A stretch of 64,000 nucleotides of DNA from Adineta ricciae. Its lineage: Eukaryota > Rotifera > Eurotatoria > Adinetida > Adinetidae. This document shows, in pieces, positions 10,913 to 22,607 of this stretch. The DNA lies in the NCBI GenBank assembly GCA_905250025.1, contig CAJNOJ010000183.1, forward strand, positions 149,790 through 213,789, given 5' to 3'. Every line of letters starts with the position of its first letter. The first letter of the stretch is position 1. Both the position numbers and the translations under genes were made by a program. The notes under the pieces are model-generated. The model did not search any database and was not told where the DNA came from. It saw nothing but the letters and a program-made list of their open reading frames with translations.

Positions 10913-11977
10913 ATGTCGAACACTACCGAAGCGATCAATCAACTCAACACGGCGACTACCACCATTGGACTTATATTGTCTCTCATTAACTTTCCGCCAG
11001 GTGCTGTTGGTCTTATCTTCAACGTTCTAGTATTCACTCGACCAGTTCTAAACCGTCAACCATGTTCATTTTATTTCCTGATCTCAACATTGTTTAACTT
11101 ATTTGTTGTATTCATCATTCTGCCTGTACGGATTGTTTCCAGCAGCCTCAATCTGGATCTAGCTAATTACAACCTTGGAATATGCAAAACAGAATTCTAC
11201 TCGTTCTACGTGGTGCGTGTCGTCTCCATCTGGTTAATTCTGTTAGCATGCATCGATCGATACTTTCATAGTTCATCGAATATCAAGTTACGTCGACTGA
11301 GTTCTTTGAAAATGGCTCGAATATCTTCTAGTGTGCTTACTTTGCTAATGATTGTCATCTACAGTCATATGATCGTTTATTTTGAAATCGCAAATGTCAC
11401 CAGTCAGACTGGCCAAGTTACACAAACGTGCAATGCAAGAAAAGGCACATATCGAAGTTTTAGTGCATCCTGGCATATGACCTTGTATTCATTATGCCCA
11501 TCATCTCTGATGTTATTATTTGGCATTCTAACAGTGGGAAACATTCATCAACATCGTCGGATCATACCAACACATAGTGATAGCAATCAACGCCGTAATC
11601 GTCGAACAGATACACAACTACTACGAATGTTAATCATTCAAGTTCTTTTCATTATTGTCTCCACAATGCCGTCCAGCGCTATTCGTTTGTATTCATCATT
11701 TACTGCAACGACGACAAAGAATGCATTTCAAACTGCTCAGGAAAACTTGGCCACTCAATTATGCAATTCTCTTTCATATTTTGCCCATTCAACTAGTTTT
11801 TATCTGTATACATTGACCGGTAGTTTATTTCGAACAGAGCTCACTAAAATTGTAGGTCCCTGTTTTCATTGTCGTCCAAACTTTATTGAAACGTCTGGAA
11901 CTGGTCAAAATCAAATATCACTCAATCCAATCAATCAACAACGTAATACAGCCGTCCTCGTTATTGATCATCAATAA
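10913..11977 (+). CDS. Rhodopsin-like 7TM receptor, 354 aa (copy 2)
   Basis: Same length, start and topology as the 4600-5664 receptor, with DRY at 115-117 and C91/C173 kept. I count about 16 amino-acid changes, many of them in the third cytoplasmic loop (about 209-241) and the cytoplasmic tail (about 314-350). The membrane core is nearly unchanged, as expected for two functional copies. Upstream and downstream DNA are also copied, so it probably shares regulation with copy 1. Confidence 0.85.
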   Translation: MSNTTEAINQLNTATTTIGLILSLINFPPGAVGLIFNVLVFTRPVLNRQPCSFYFLISTLFNLFVVFIILPVRIVSSSLNLDLANYNLGICKTEFYSFYVVRVVSIWLILLACIDRYFHSSSNIKLRRLSSLKMARISSSVLTLLMIVIYSHMIVYFEIANVTSQTGQVTQTCNARKGTYRSFSASWHMTLYSLCPSSLMLLFGILTVGNIHQHRRIIPTHSDSNQRRNRRTDTQLLRMLIIQVLFIIVSTMPSSAIRLYSSFTATTTKNAFQTAQENLATQLCNSLSYFAHSTSFYLYTLTGSLFRTELTKIVGPCFHCRPNFIETSGTGQNQISLNPINQQRNTAVLVIDHQ

Positions 11978-12331
11978 CAATATCTTACCAAGCTTTGGAT
12001 GTTGTCTAGAGTTTCAACATTGTTACCGTTTTCTCTTTCCTTCTAATTAGTGTTGTAATTTCTCATAAAACCGCGTGAGCATTTTCGCTCTCATATGCAT
12101 GTCATCGAAAATGCTAAACATTAAAACGATGAATACAGTGATGAAGACTAACTCATCGATAGTATCACAGTAAACCACCTGTTCTTAAAAACAAAGCAAA
12201 ATGTAATACGATATGATTGCTTGAATTATACCGAATTAAATCATCAAATAAAAACTATTCGATATCATTGCATATTCGAAATAAAAACGTCTTTTTATCT
12301 TCTTTTTTTGGAAACAAATATCAACCACAGA

Positions 12332-13016
12332 ATGTGGACTATTTTCTTTACAATTATTCTATTTGGTTCAAGAATTGAAGGCGTACCGCGAACTGATGTT
12401 ACAGTTTCCGGTTTGTCGTCGGGAGCTGCGATGACAGCGCAGCTGCACCTCGTTTATTCATCCACAATCAGCGGTAGTGGTATTCTCGCCGGTCCTCCCT
12501 ATTATTGTGCTCGAGGCAATTCGAAGAATGTTGATGAATGTCTGTACGGCCCAGAAAAATCCATTCCCGTCGAAGAACTTATCAGTCAATTACAATCATA
12601 TGCTTCTGCTGGTACAGCTGATCCAACATCGAATATTAAAAACGATCCTGTCTATATATTTACTGGTAAATATGATCCCGTCGTTTTTCCTGATGTTGTC
12701 AAACTCAATGCAAAAGTGTTTTTATCGTTCGGTGCAAATATCAAGCCAAATTATGAAATGCACGCGACTCATGGATATGCGACAGAAAATTTTGGTGGAT
12801 CTTGCGAGATTCCCGATCTGAAATATTTTATTAATAATTGGTATGTAAAAAAAATTAATACCGCTTTCATTTGTCTTTGAAATAGTTCGTTCAATTTGGC
12901 TTATGATGTATTAAATCACATATTTGGTGGAAATCTGACTAAACCTGGTCAATCAGTACCATTAACTGGTCAGTTTATAACTTTCGATCAACCTGCACTG
13001 ATGAGTCCAGAATCTG
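12332..13016 (+). pseudogene. PHB-depolymerase-like esterase, copy 2, 3'-truncated
   Basis: Exon 1 (12332-12840) is intact, including the signal peptide, GLSSGAAM nucleophile, GKYDPVV and THGYAT. Exon 2 starts at 12886 and runs in frame only to 13016, where unrelated repeat DNA begins. The last about 150 residues, including GCWDWWGY, are missing. The three triad residues survive, but the fold would be incomplete. No N marks this breakpoint, so it looks like a genuine rearrangement or insertion. Confidence 0.75.
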
Positions 13017-13490
13017 GAGGGGTGTCCAAGGACTGAGAAATATCAATTCTTACATTCCCTTTAAAACCTATGAAAACTCCTCAAATTAAACGAGGAATTG
13101 GGATGCGATCGATATATCCTCCACATCTCCCCCACACTCCCTCAATAATTACCTTAACTCTAAACAATAATCACATAATGTACCATCAACACCTACTCTC
13201 ACTTCCTCCACATTTCCCTATTACCTCACAAAGGAAACAAGACCAAGACAATACCTACGTAAGGAATCAACGAACCGACCAGAAATAATCGTCAATGCCT
13301 ACCAAAGGAATTGACACACAACAAACACGACCTAACACTAACTCGCTTCACACCAGATACAAATAACCATATTCATACACAACGAAGTACCCATCCACCA
13401 CGCATCCTATCCTACACGTCCGACAATATTCCTCCCTAGGGCTCAACAGATTAAGGTTTCCACAGATGCCTCCTCCAGACATTTCAGTCA
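13017..13490. other. Unique-looking DNA following the duplication breakpoint
   Basis: About 470 bp with a pyrimidine/adenine-rich top strand (many CCTCC, CACA and CTAAC words) unlike the flanks. No supported gene. It may belong to the repeat element that continues to 15650. Confidence 0.3.
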
Positions 13491-13494
13491 GAGA

Positions 13495-14045
13495 GGTAAT
13501 GCAAAAAGTGGTGGAAATGAGGAATTGTTTCATTTCTGCTAATATTTCCACGGGAATGAAGATGGTACCTGAATGGTACCTTCAACAGTTCCCCGGAAGA
13601 ATCGAGGAATTGAGCCATGCGTGAACACATGATCGACATCTTAACATACGAGCGAGGATGAAAAAAGCGATGGAAATGAGCAATTGTTTTGATTTCTGCT
13701 AATATTTCCACGGGAATGAAGATGGTACCTGAATGGTACCTTCAACAGTTCCCCGGAGGAATCGAGGAATTGAGCCGTTCGTGAAGACATCATCGACACA
13801 TTAACACGCGAGAGACAATGAAAAAAAGCGGTGGAAATGAGGAATTGATTCATTTCTGCTGATAATTCCACGGGAATGAAGATGGTACCTGAATGGTACC
13901 TTCAACAGTTCCCCGGAGGAATCGAGGAATTGAGCCGTTCGTGAAGACATCATCGACACATTAACACGCGAGAGACAATGAAAAAAAGCGGTGGAAATGA
14001 GGAATTGATTCATTTCTGCTGACAATTCCACGGGAATGAAGATGA
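13495..14045. repeat. 160-bp tandem repeat, about 3.4 units
   Basis: The word TGGAAATGAGGAATTG or a close variant recurs at 13512, 13671, 13832 and 13992 (spacing 159, 161, 160). Each full unit holds two GGTACC palindromes 11 bp apart, followed by CAACAGTTCCCCGG and GAGGAATTGAGCC. Units 2-4 are nearly identical. Short minus-strand frames inside it simply repeat with the unit and are not genes. Confidence 0.9.
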
Positions 14046-15355
14046 AACAATTGCTCATATCGAACGAACTTTTCATTCTCCTTCGTATTTAAATGGGTCG
14101 ATGTTATGTGTAACGGGGAGCTGATTGAGTAGCTGACTGCTTCTCACTGTGTAGATGTTTGTTGACTATTCTGCATGACTAGAATGTCCATATTTCGCAA
14201 TACGTCGTACGTTTATATAGAGAAGAGAGACAGAGACAGAGACAGATGACCCGGAGATAATATTATATAAAGGTGAGAGAATAAATAAGAGAAAGAGATG
14301 AACGATATCATTATGATTACACCCTCGCACTCAGATTAGACACGCTCCTCACCGTCTTTACAAGATTAAGTGGAAAGGGGAAAAGATGAAGATGAGTAGA
14401 TAATGATCACGAGAGAGGTCATACGAATAAAAACAATAGAAACTCATCGAATGCACTATAGCTGTATTAACAGAAAAGGCGGTTTATAAGCGTTTACACA
14501 TAACGAAGTATCGTAGATTAAACAAATTGTGATGCAACAACTACGACGTTTCGAAGAAAAAATTAACATAACGACAAACACATACGCACTAACTCGAGAC
14601 ATTCCATACGTATTTTCCTCATGCTCTTGTTTCAATCGATCGCCTCATATATCAAATGCAACAAAAATATAATTAGTCAAATAGTGCACTCTTCTGTATG
14701 CAGGTTTACTGGAACGAGCCTCGTGCCAGTAAAATGAATCTCCACGCAGTAGAAGTGGAACACTTCCATGTCAATCTTCTCCCGGACTACTCGGCTGTTC
14801 AGTCGTTGGGTCGTTCTCGCAGCTACACATAAATAAAATTCTTCGATTCCTTCATTTCCAGTAATTCTTTCTGAATTAATATTCCTGCCAACGCGCCCAC
14901 CCATTTCTTATGCTGTTCATGACGTTAAGGAGGTTCCTCATCACATTCATTCAAAATTCAACCTTGTTATTTTACATACATCGCAGTCACCGATTGAGCA
15001 TTAAATTTCAATTGATCCATTCGCGGATCTTCAGTGTCATTTGTGTTTACTAGAGAATCGACTTTTACTGCATTTACGAAGATTCACTAATCAGGGACAC
15101 CATCTAACGACAAACTGGTTCTGTAGATGACCGCTTCTCACGGGAAAGATGTTTATTCACTACTCTACATGACCACAATGTCTCTACTTGACAATAATTC
15201 ATAGGCTTATATAGAGAAGAGAGACAGAGAGAGATGGTCCACATATAATATGATATAGAAGTAAGAGAATAAAGACGAGAAACAGATGAATGACATCATC
15301 ATCGTTACAATTCGTTCATACATATATCAGTTACTCGATTCCTCCAAGCAATCAT
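14046..15355. repeat. Core between inverted repeat arrays, with internal direct repeat
   Basis: About 1.3 kb lie between the 160-bp array and its inverted copies. A segment around 14120-14310 (TTCTCAC, TTATATAGAGAAGAGAGACAGAG, GAGAATAAA, then GATGAA..ATATCATT) recurs in direct orientation around 15115-15305. A minus-strand frame at 14677-14904 (75 aa) has no recognisable motif. The layout suggests a composite or foldback-like repetitive element. Confidence 0.5.
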
Positions 15356-15650
15356 CGAAGGTACCATCTTCATTCCCGTGGGATTATCAGCAGAAATGAG
15401 ACAATTCCTCCATTCCACCCCTCTTCCATCCTCTCTCGTATGTTAATATCTGGATGATGTCTTCACGCATGGGTCAATTCCTCGGTTCCCCCGAGGAACT
15501 GTTGAAGGTACCGTCAAGGTACCATCTTCATTCCCGTGGAGTTATCACCAGAACTGAGACAATTCCTCCTTTCCACCCCTCTTCCATCCTCTCTCGTATG
15601 TTAATATCTCGATGATGTCTTCACGCGTGGCTCAATTCCTCGGTTCCCCC
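15356..15650. repeat. Inverted copies of the 160-bp repeat
   Basis: Two copies in reverse complement, with CTCGGTTCCCCCGAGGAACTG, GGTACC and ATCTTCATTCCCGTGG in inverted order compared with 13500-14040. The array ends at the N of 15651, so its true length is unknown. Confidence 0.85.
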
Positions 15651-15651
15651 N
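15651..15651. other. Single N, probable contig join in repeat
   Basis: The N falls inside the inverted 160-bp repeat, a typical place for an assembler to stop. Confidence 0.7.
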
Positions 15652-16404
15652 GATTCTCTATAAAATGCACATTTAATAGATTATCTTATATTCGAATCGA
15701 CGAAATAGTGCAGCCATTTGCGGTTGGAACCAAAAACGTTTATTGGTAGCGATGCTAGATCCTTGTTTGAAGATGCCTGTGATGATCTATAATGCAAGAG
15801 ATAATATATGGTACATAATAAGAAGAGATAAATCTATCAATATCTCTATGTTGGGTATATGGATTAAGAGGCTAGTGTCGAAGTTCATAAAGGAAGGAAG
15901 AAAGCAGATAATTATTGTATATAAAGAGGAAGAGAAAGAGAGAAGAGGAAAAGTATACAATCATAAATTGTCATAAGACCAAATATCTATAGTTTGAAAC
16001 TTAAATTCAACAGTCTACCCTTCCGTTCAATTATTAGAGTATCCGTATACTCGCGAGTGAGTAAAAGGGTTCTGAAGGGACATCATTTCAGTGAGGATGA
16101 AGAGAAAAAAGACTGCAAAAAATAGTTGAATAGTTGTGTCGAAATTTCGAGTTTCGCATTACTAAAAGACGCAAGGATCATAGTAGCTATTCTTAGCAGG
16201 CTGCTGTTTCATGTGTGAAAAATGATCATGAATAATGGACATTACATAAATAGCAAGAGCGATGACAGTTGTTTGGTTAGTTTTGAAAAAGGTTGAAATT
16301 GATGAGGACCGTTCCCGAGACATCATTTGGAAGCGCAAGTTTTATCTGAAGTATAACCCAATCAGTCGAGGGTAATGCGAGTCTCCCTCGACGAGCGTTG
16401 TTTA
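15652..16404. other. AT-rich DNA without supported gene
   Basis: A 77-residue frame at 15743-15976 is Lys/Ile/Glu-rich with no motif and no splice support. I see no other coding signal. Confidence 0.3.
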
Positions 16405-17148
16405 TCTTCAAACAATCGAATATTCATATAGCATGTGCATATCGTATAGCGTCAGTTTTAAAGAATTTGCGATTGATCAAAGTGTTGGTCGAGCTATTGA
16501 TCTTGTATCGGGTCTTCTACAACAACTCAGGATTTTCTTGCAGTTATAATATTACCTTACCTGTCAATAGTCCCGGACGTGCAGATGAAGCTCCAGTTAA
16601 AAAGAAGAAAAAGAAGATTTTTGGTGAGTGTCAGTAAAAGATAAATATGCTTATAACAACATATCTAGTGTGTCGATTGCAGTGAATTACGTGAATAATG
16701 AGAAAAATGAACGTATTGTTCACGCAATTTTATTGTTTCCATCGTTGTGCTTTACTATTACTCAGCTCCATCGAAATAATTCATTTTTACATAACCAATC
16801 ACCAGAGAGAATTCATTCCATCGTGTCTCATCATATCTCAAGCGAATTATTTTGGTGTGTGAAACGTGCTATAAAAACTAGTAGAAGAACTACTAGTGTA
16901 TATGTGAAAAGGTTGCCGATGTGTGACGACGATGGTCAAACCGATGCCGATTAGAAATCATTATTTTATGAAAAATTAAACGAATTCAAACGCTTCCATA
17001 CTAATCTCACCATGGAGCACTATCTGGAGAAGAGCTCTCGTATTAGTCTTGAAGCAACTGAAATAATGACTGAGGAGTTGATGAACTATTTGTCTTTAGC
17101 AGAATACATGAATGTGGATGTGTCACCGTTACGCGAATTGAAAGCAAT
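16405..17148 (+). pseudogene. Partial, internally deleted copy of the 19940-20817 gene segment
   Basis: It matches 19940-20817 closely but lacks at least two internal pieces (equivalents of roughly 20024-20128 and 20178-20222). The conserved exon from about 16684 to 16954 is still open, and a second short start (ATG at 17012, MEHYLEKSSRIS) is also shared. It ends at the N of 17149 exactly where the other copy continues. Function unknown. Confidence 0.6.
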
Positions 17149-17149
17149 N
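17149..17149. other. Single N, probable contig join
   Basis: It separates the partial gene copy from a carboxylesterase that starts in mid-exon. Confidence 0.7.
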
Positions 17150-17150
17150 A

Positions 17151-18459
17151 AATATTTACAAACCAATTATTCCATCGAATTCGTCTTTGTTGCCCGTACT
17201 TGTTTGGATTCACGGCGGTGCTCATAATCATGGTTGCTCATCAGAAGCCATTCCATTGATATTCAACGGCACGAATATTATCGCTTATTCACCATCAGGT
17301 CAACCAGTCATTGTTGTCACCATAAACTATCGTTTGGGTGTATTAGCAGATATGTTCCTAAATGAGTTAGTCGAAGAAGATCCACAATGGTCAACAGCAG
17401 GTAATTATATGTATCTCGATATGTTGTCTGCATTACGATGGAGATGCAAACAGTGTGACTATATTTGGTCAAAGTGCTGGAGGTTTGTCTGTAACTGACC
17501 TAGGTGCTGTTAAAGGATCTTCTGGTCTCTATCGAACAGCAATAAGTGAATCCGGCTTGGGTTCACCTGGAACATCGTCATCGTACTATAATATAAGTTT
17601 CGCTCTCAATGCTTCGAATTCAGTTGTTCAACGATTGCATTGTGATTATGAAGGTAGACGACGATTACTTACATGCATTCGCAATGCTTCCTTTGATGAT
17701 CTTTTGCGCACATATGATTCTCGATATACACGACCTATTATTGAGAATTATTTCTTTCCGTTGTATCCACTATTGGCAATTAGTAGCGGTCAATATAATA
17801 ATGTGAGTTTGATCATGGGTAATAATGACTATGAACAACCGATTTGTTTCGAACATCCATTGATGACTTCGAGTGAAGCTTTAACAAAAATTGCTGCTAC
17901 CTTTTCTTCCGAACGAAGTCTAATGATCGCAGACTATTACCATTTGCATAACTGTTCAATGAGACCTACTGCTAATGCTACTCGTTGCTGTGATATCGTT
18001 CGTCGAATATTAATGGACTCTATGTTTGACTGTGATATTCGTCGATTATTCAATGCATTTTATGCAAAATATGGCGCACAGTATGAGCAAGATAAATTAT
18101 TCTCTTATCATTTGAACTGTTACCCTCTATGTCCTATTGTACAGCAAGAAGGTATATGCTGCCATTCATCTGAAATTCCATTTGTATTCGGAACTGTTAA
18201 TGACGTCGATTCGCAACGGCAGTTTCATTGTACGTGGAATAATCAAACGCGATTTTTTTCGAACAATATCATTTCACATTGGATCAGTATTGCTCAGACA
18301 GGCAGACCACTTCATAGATGGCCAAGTTATGATCCATTGGTACCGAAATATCTTTACCTTACACCCGACCAGGGCTTTTTACCTACGAATTGGAATAGAA
18401 ATTGCTCAATTTTTGATGAGATTGAGGCAGAACATGCGAGAGAATTATTTCAATTCTGA
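17151..18459 (+). pseudogene. Carboxylesterase/cholinesterase-like, 5'-truncated with one frameshift
   Basis: From the N onward the frame reads NIYKP..LPVLVWIHGGA, the oxyanion block of type-B carboxylesterases, then NYRLGVL and ALRW. The usual about 10 residues between ALRW and VTIFGQSAGG are missing and the frame shifts near 17445, so the Ser elbow (GQSAGG) lies in the next frame, open to 18459. The catalytic His is likely in CHSSEIPFVFG. The substrate is unknown; secreted members hydrolyse choline and other esters. The missing start may be just across the assembly join, but the internal deletion breaks the gene as given. Confidence 0.75.
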
Positions 18460-18984
18460 AAAATGGCACTGCGTGTAAGCGAAAAAAGTCGTTTTACGAT
18501 ACCATTTCGTTTGTGTTCGGAAGTCAATTCTGCTATTAACCATAGGATAGACTAGGAGAGAAGTAATCACAACTGAATTCAACGAAAGTCAAATAGACCC
18601 AGGACGAACAGCAGTTGCAAAATTCTTACAAAGAAGAATTCAGCTTGACGCTGCATTTCAAGTTTACAGAATTCTGCTTGTCGTGTACAGAATACACCCT
18701 GAAGTATAGAGGATTCTGCTGGAAGTAATCCAAATGTTACCGAACGTTTTGTTGGATTTTTATTTCTAATACGTTGTTTGGATAGAGTGACAGAATTGGA
18801 AGGAATGAAGATATTGGTGGTAAACAGTTGTAGTGGAATTTCACAGGTTGTTCGATTAAAGGTAGATGTTTATAACATTTCTTGTTGCTGCAATGGAGGG
18901 AGGATTATTTGTGTAGATTATGGTGTCGTTTGTCGTTGGATTTTGCGTATTGTATAGACATCAATTTCCGAAACTTACATTCCA
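18460..18984. other. Intergenic
   Basis: About 520 bp with repeated AGAATTCTGCTTG-like words around 18640-18730. No gene seen. Confidence 0.4.
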
Positions 18985-20623
18985 ATGTCAGTGATGAGTC
19001 GCAAGTTTATTTATGCTAATATGCTTCGCGCGGCAGAGATTCGTGTTCTAATAAATGTGTTATTCAGCGAGGGAATGTTGAAACTCATCGAAGCATGGCA
19101 GCCGTTGCGTACTTTTGCAGGGGATCATCGAATACCTTCGAATTTGTACAATATAGTTACGGATCGTAGTTGTATGTTTATAGTTGTTTTGGTGTATATG
19201 CACATGTTCATTTTGTATATTCCCTAGCTTATGACAAAAGTGATATTACTACTTTAATTCGAAATGTGTTACATAGTGTCGGGTGTGCCAACGGAGAAAA
19301 TGCTAACGTTCGCGTTGACGAAATGACAAAAGCCAGACTGGTAATTATTTTGGTAAAACTTCTGTTGAAAATAATTGTCGCCGTATGTTTTGTCAGAAAA
19401 GAAGATTGATTGTAACTCGCAGTTTTTAGCATTTATAGCAACGCTCTATGAACGTATTGATCAACCGTATGTTCGTGAATTAGCCGGAAAATCAATAATT
19501 GTCGAAAAAAAGCAAGCTGAATATTTTAGTATGAACGTAGCCTTGGTGTTTTGTTTTTGAAGAAATTTATGAAATGTTTTTTAATTAGGGTTTGTCTACT
19601 GGTGAAATAATGGGAAGCATTGTATCTAGATTAAAAGGAGGTGCAGGATGGGATGCTTTGGTTGGTCGGTTTACGTGGTGGATTCCGGATGAACTGTCAA
19701 TGATGGAAACATTGACGGAACCAACTTTTGATCGCAGTTTACCTTCGATTCAGCAGTTTTCCTATATAGCAAGCTTAATTGAAAATTGCACTTTTAAGTA
19801 TACCGATGAAGCTTTAATTCGTGTGGTTCAATGGGGCAATGAGATTGAGCTAAAAAGTATGTTATGATTATCGTGAGGATCCGTTAGTATCACCATTGCT
19901 TGGCAAATCTGTTCAGCAAATGCATCAATTCGCTGGTTTTCTTCAAACAATCGAATATTCATATAGCATGTGCATATCGTATAGCGTCAATTTTAAAGAA
20001 TTTCCGATTGATCAAAGTGTTGATCATGTATTCATGGAACTGTGTCATGCGATTTTCAACGGCATGTTTCCTGACCAGGCACATGCCAATCAGAAACATC
20101 AATTTTTCATCTGTGAAGAAACTGTTGGTCGAGCTATTGATCTTGTATCAGATCTTCTACAACAACTCAGGATTTTCATGGATGACTCAAATGCGCCAGC
20201 ATATAACGGTAGTCACAGTAAGACAGTTATAATATTACCCGTCAATAGTCCCGGACGTGCAGAGGAAGCTCCAGTTAAAAAGAAGAATTTTGGTGAGTGT
20301 CAGTAAAAGGTAAATATGCTTATAACAACATATCTAGTGTGTCGATTGCAGTTAATTACGTGAATAATGAGAAAAATGAACGTATTGTTCACGCAATTTT
20401 ATTGTTTCCATCGTTGTGCTTTACTATTACTCAGCTCCATCGAAATAATTCCTTTTTACATAACCAATCACCAGAGAGAATTCATTCCATCGTGTCTCAT
20501 CATATCTCAAGCGAATTATTTTGGTGTGTGAAACGTGCTATAAAAACTAGTAGAAGAACTACTGGTGTATATGTGAAAAGGTTGCCGATGTGTGACGACG
20601 ATGGTCAAGCCGATGCCGATTAG
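18985..20623 (+). CDS. Unrecognised multi-exon gene, possibly disrupted
   Basis: Exons 18985-19165, 19228-19340, 19423-19545 and 19589 to about 19860 join in frame through introns of 62, 82 and 43 bp. After ELKS a one- or two-base shift is needed to enter the frame that carries DYREDPLVSPLLGKSVQ. That frame runs to 20292 and splices (59 bp) to 20352-20623. The predicted protein is about 480 residues, helical-looking, without signal peptide or obvious catalytic motif. A C-terminal piece (HQFAGFLQTIEYSYS, then LVSDLLQQLRIF) vaguely recalls the C-terminal part of WAVE-complex CYFIP proteins, but too weakly to name. The start is uncertain. Confidence 0.45.
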
Positions 20624-20680
20624 AAATCATTATTTGATGAAAAATTAAACGAATTCAAACGCTTCCATACTAATCTCACC

Positions 20681-21234
20681 ATGGAGCACTATCTGGAGAA
20701 GAGCTCTCGTATTAGTCTTGAAGCAACTGAAATAATGACTGAGGAGTTGATGAACTATTTGTCTTTAGCAGAATACATGAATGTGGATGTGTCACCGTTA
20801 CGCGAATTGAAAGCAATAGGTGAATATATTGCTTTGGTTGCATAAACTTATTCAAAGATCTTTTTAATAGAACACGATAAGAATAACCAAACAGATCAAC
20901 ATTTGAAGACCAATTAATGAATGGCACCGAAAGCAATGATGAATCAAAAGGTATACTTTTCGTGAATAGGATAATATTTATTTACGAATGACAAATCAAT
21001 ATGATTTTAGAAAATCCGTATGCCGACACTACTCAGTCCAATGAAGTTGGTGTAGCTTTCGCTCATGTTGTTATTCATGCTGAATTAGATCGCAGCGCCG
21101 GTAAGCCGTCTTTCACCTTTGCATATATAATATTTGTGTCTATCATGATAATGAGTTATTTGAATATTCGTCTTTGTGTAGATTTCGGCGATACGGAGAT
21201 GGAATCACTATCAAATGCACAATCGGAACGATAA
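20681..21234 (+). CDS. Small unrecognised gene, exon structure uncertain
   Basis: An ATG at 20681 opens MEHYLEKSSRIS and reaches a GTGAAT donor after CGCGAATTGAAAGCAATAG. Downstream, FEDQLMNGTESNDESK, ENPYADTTQSNEVGV and DFGDTEMESLSNAQSER (stop 21232-21234) can be chained with introns at about 20951-21009 and 21102-21180. The junction between the first and second parts does not stay in frame in my reading, so either a splice site is missed or the gene is broken. No motif recognised. The first exon is shared with 17012-17148. Confidence 0.35.
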
Positions 21235-21915
21235 GAGAGCGTAGTGAACAATATAAGCGGTGGAGATATTATCGGTGAAGAAGGTAGTGACTTGCCTATT
21301 TATCCAAGTCGATCATTCCGGCGACTGGATCCGTTGAAATCTGAGTCGGTTCCGGTACAGCTCTTCTCGATTCCGGCCGGAATCCGACCGTGCTATAATA
21401 ATCTGGGTACGCTGAGGTTTGATTTCCAAATGAATTCACTTCGATATTTTTAGAATACTCCGACTTGTTTTCATACAAAAGAAAATATTTGAAAAATATA
21501 TCACTAGAAGTATTAAAATCAGAATTTTAAGTTGCGATTGTACGTCTCAATAATATAGTCGTCTTCGAGAAGATTGCTGGATTCGATTCAATTCTTCAGT
21601 TTTCCCATTAAACTTCTACTTGCATGTGAACCATAAGAACGACAAGTACCGAATGTCATCAAGAGATTTTGGCAATAGATGTTGTTCTATTGATCTTTTG
21701 GATTTTTCCGTGAAGTTCAATGAAGGATGCACCAAACGAGAGAAGAGAGAGCAGTAAGCACTTACAAATTCGTCTCACTTGTCAGATCTTTACCAATTCC
21801 GAAAGCCATCACAGTGTCTAAATTCGATGCTCTTCGAAGTACTAGATTTCATTCGATGCAATCCAACCCTGTTTCACAAAATAAAACTTATGTGTGAACA
21901 TTTTCTGTAGGTTAT
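21235..21915. other. DNA without supported gene
   Basis: Short frames at 21244-21453 and on the opposite strand lack motifs. Nothing further seen. Confidence 0.3.
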
Positions 21916-22607
21916 ATCAAATCAATCAATTGCTGGAAACGAAAGTTGCAGATAGATATGACTAGTTTGTATAGAAAATAAACGGAAAATTGTTCCAGTT
22001 CAGTTGTATCGAGATGAGCATCACGAGTTGGATCGTTATTGATATTGGAAACTGTTTGGCAGTTGGTTTCAGCTGGGCTGTTTACGTTTTCTTCTATGAG
22101 AAGAAAAGTTTTATTAATAGTTAAGTAAAGATGTTTCTCCTTGTCTTTACCTGTGTGAAGAGGTTGAATAAAAAATATAGCAGTGCCCGATTGAGGATGA
22201 TACCGATGTTTAAATAGTCAATGATGCTCGAGTTAAAATGATGAATTAAATTTGTCGATTTGAGTTTCGGATAGCTGACGCTCATCAGCTAATTATATTT
22301 GGAATCAAAGGTCTACCGATTTGGAAGATAAGATTGGATCACTTGCACGCATCGATCACTGTACGTATAGCCCATTTTATCCACAGAATACCTAATAGAA
22401 TCTATGATAAGAGTGTACTACTATTGTCTCAAAAATATAAAACCTAACCCAATGAAGTTCCAAAGAAACAGCTTTTAGTGAGTTTAGATAGAACGCCTAC
22501 AGTTGAGTACTTTTGAAACAATAGTAAAATATTTAAGTCACGCATATATAGAAGAACTACGTGCCTGCAATTAACATTCCAAGTGTCTAGGCAACAGAAA
22601 GAAACTA

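Larger units (their letters stand above)
8064..13016. repeat. Segmental duplication 1, copy 2
   Basis: Direct repeat of 1752-6705. It begins at the N of 8063. It ends abruptly at 13016 inside exon 2 of the esterase, after which the sequence shares nothing with copy 1. Divergence looks like a few percent in coding sequence. Confidence 0.95.

Noticed and set aside
13348-14076. Chain of minus-strand frames with SSGELLKVPFRYH
   Set aside because: They arise from the 160-bp tandem repeat; 160 is not a multiple of three and each frame ends within the next unit.
15743-15976. Possible transposase fragment (VAMLDPCLK)
   Set aside because: One short word recalls hAT elements, but the rest is low-complexity Lys/Glu with no supporting motif.
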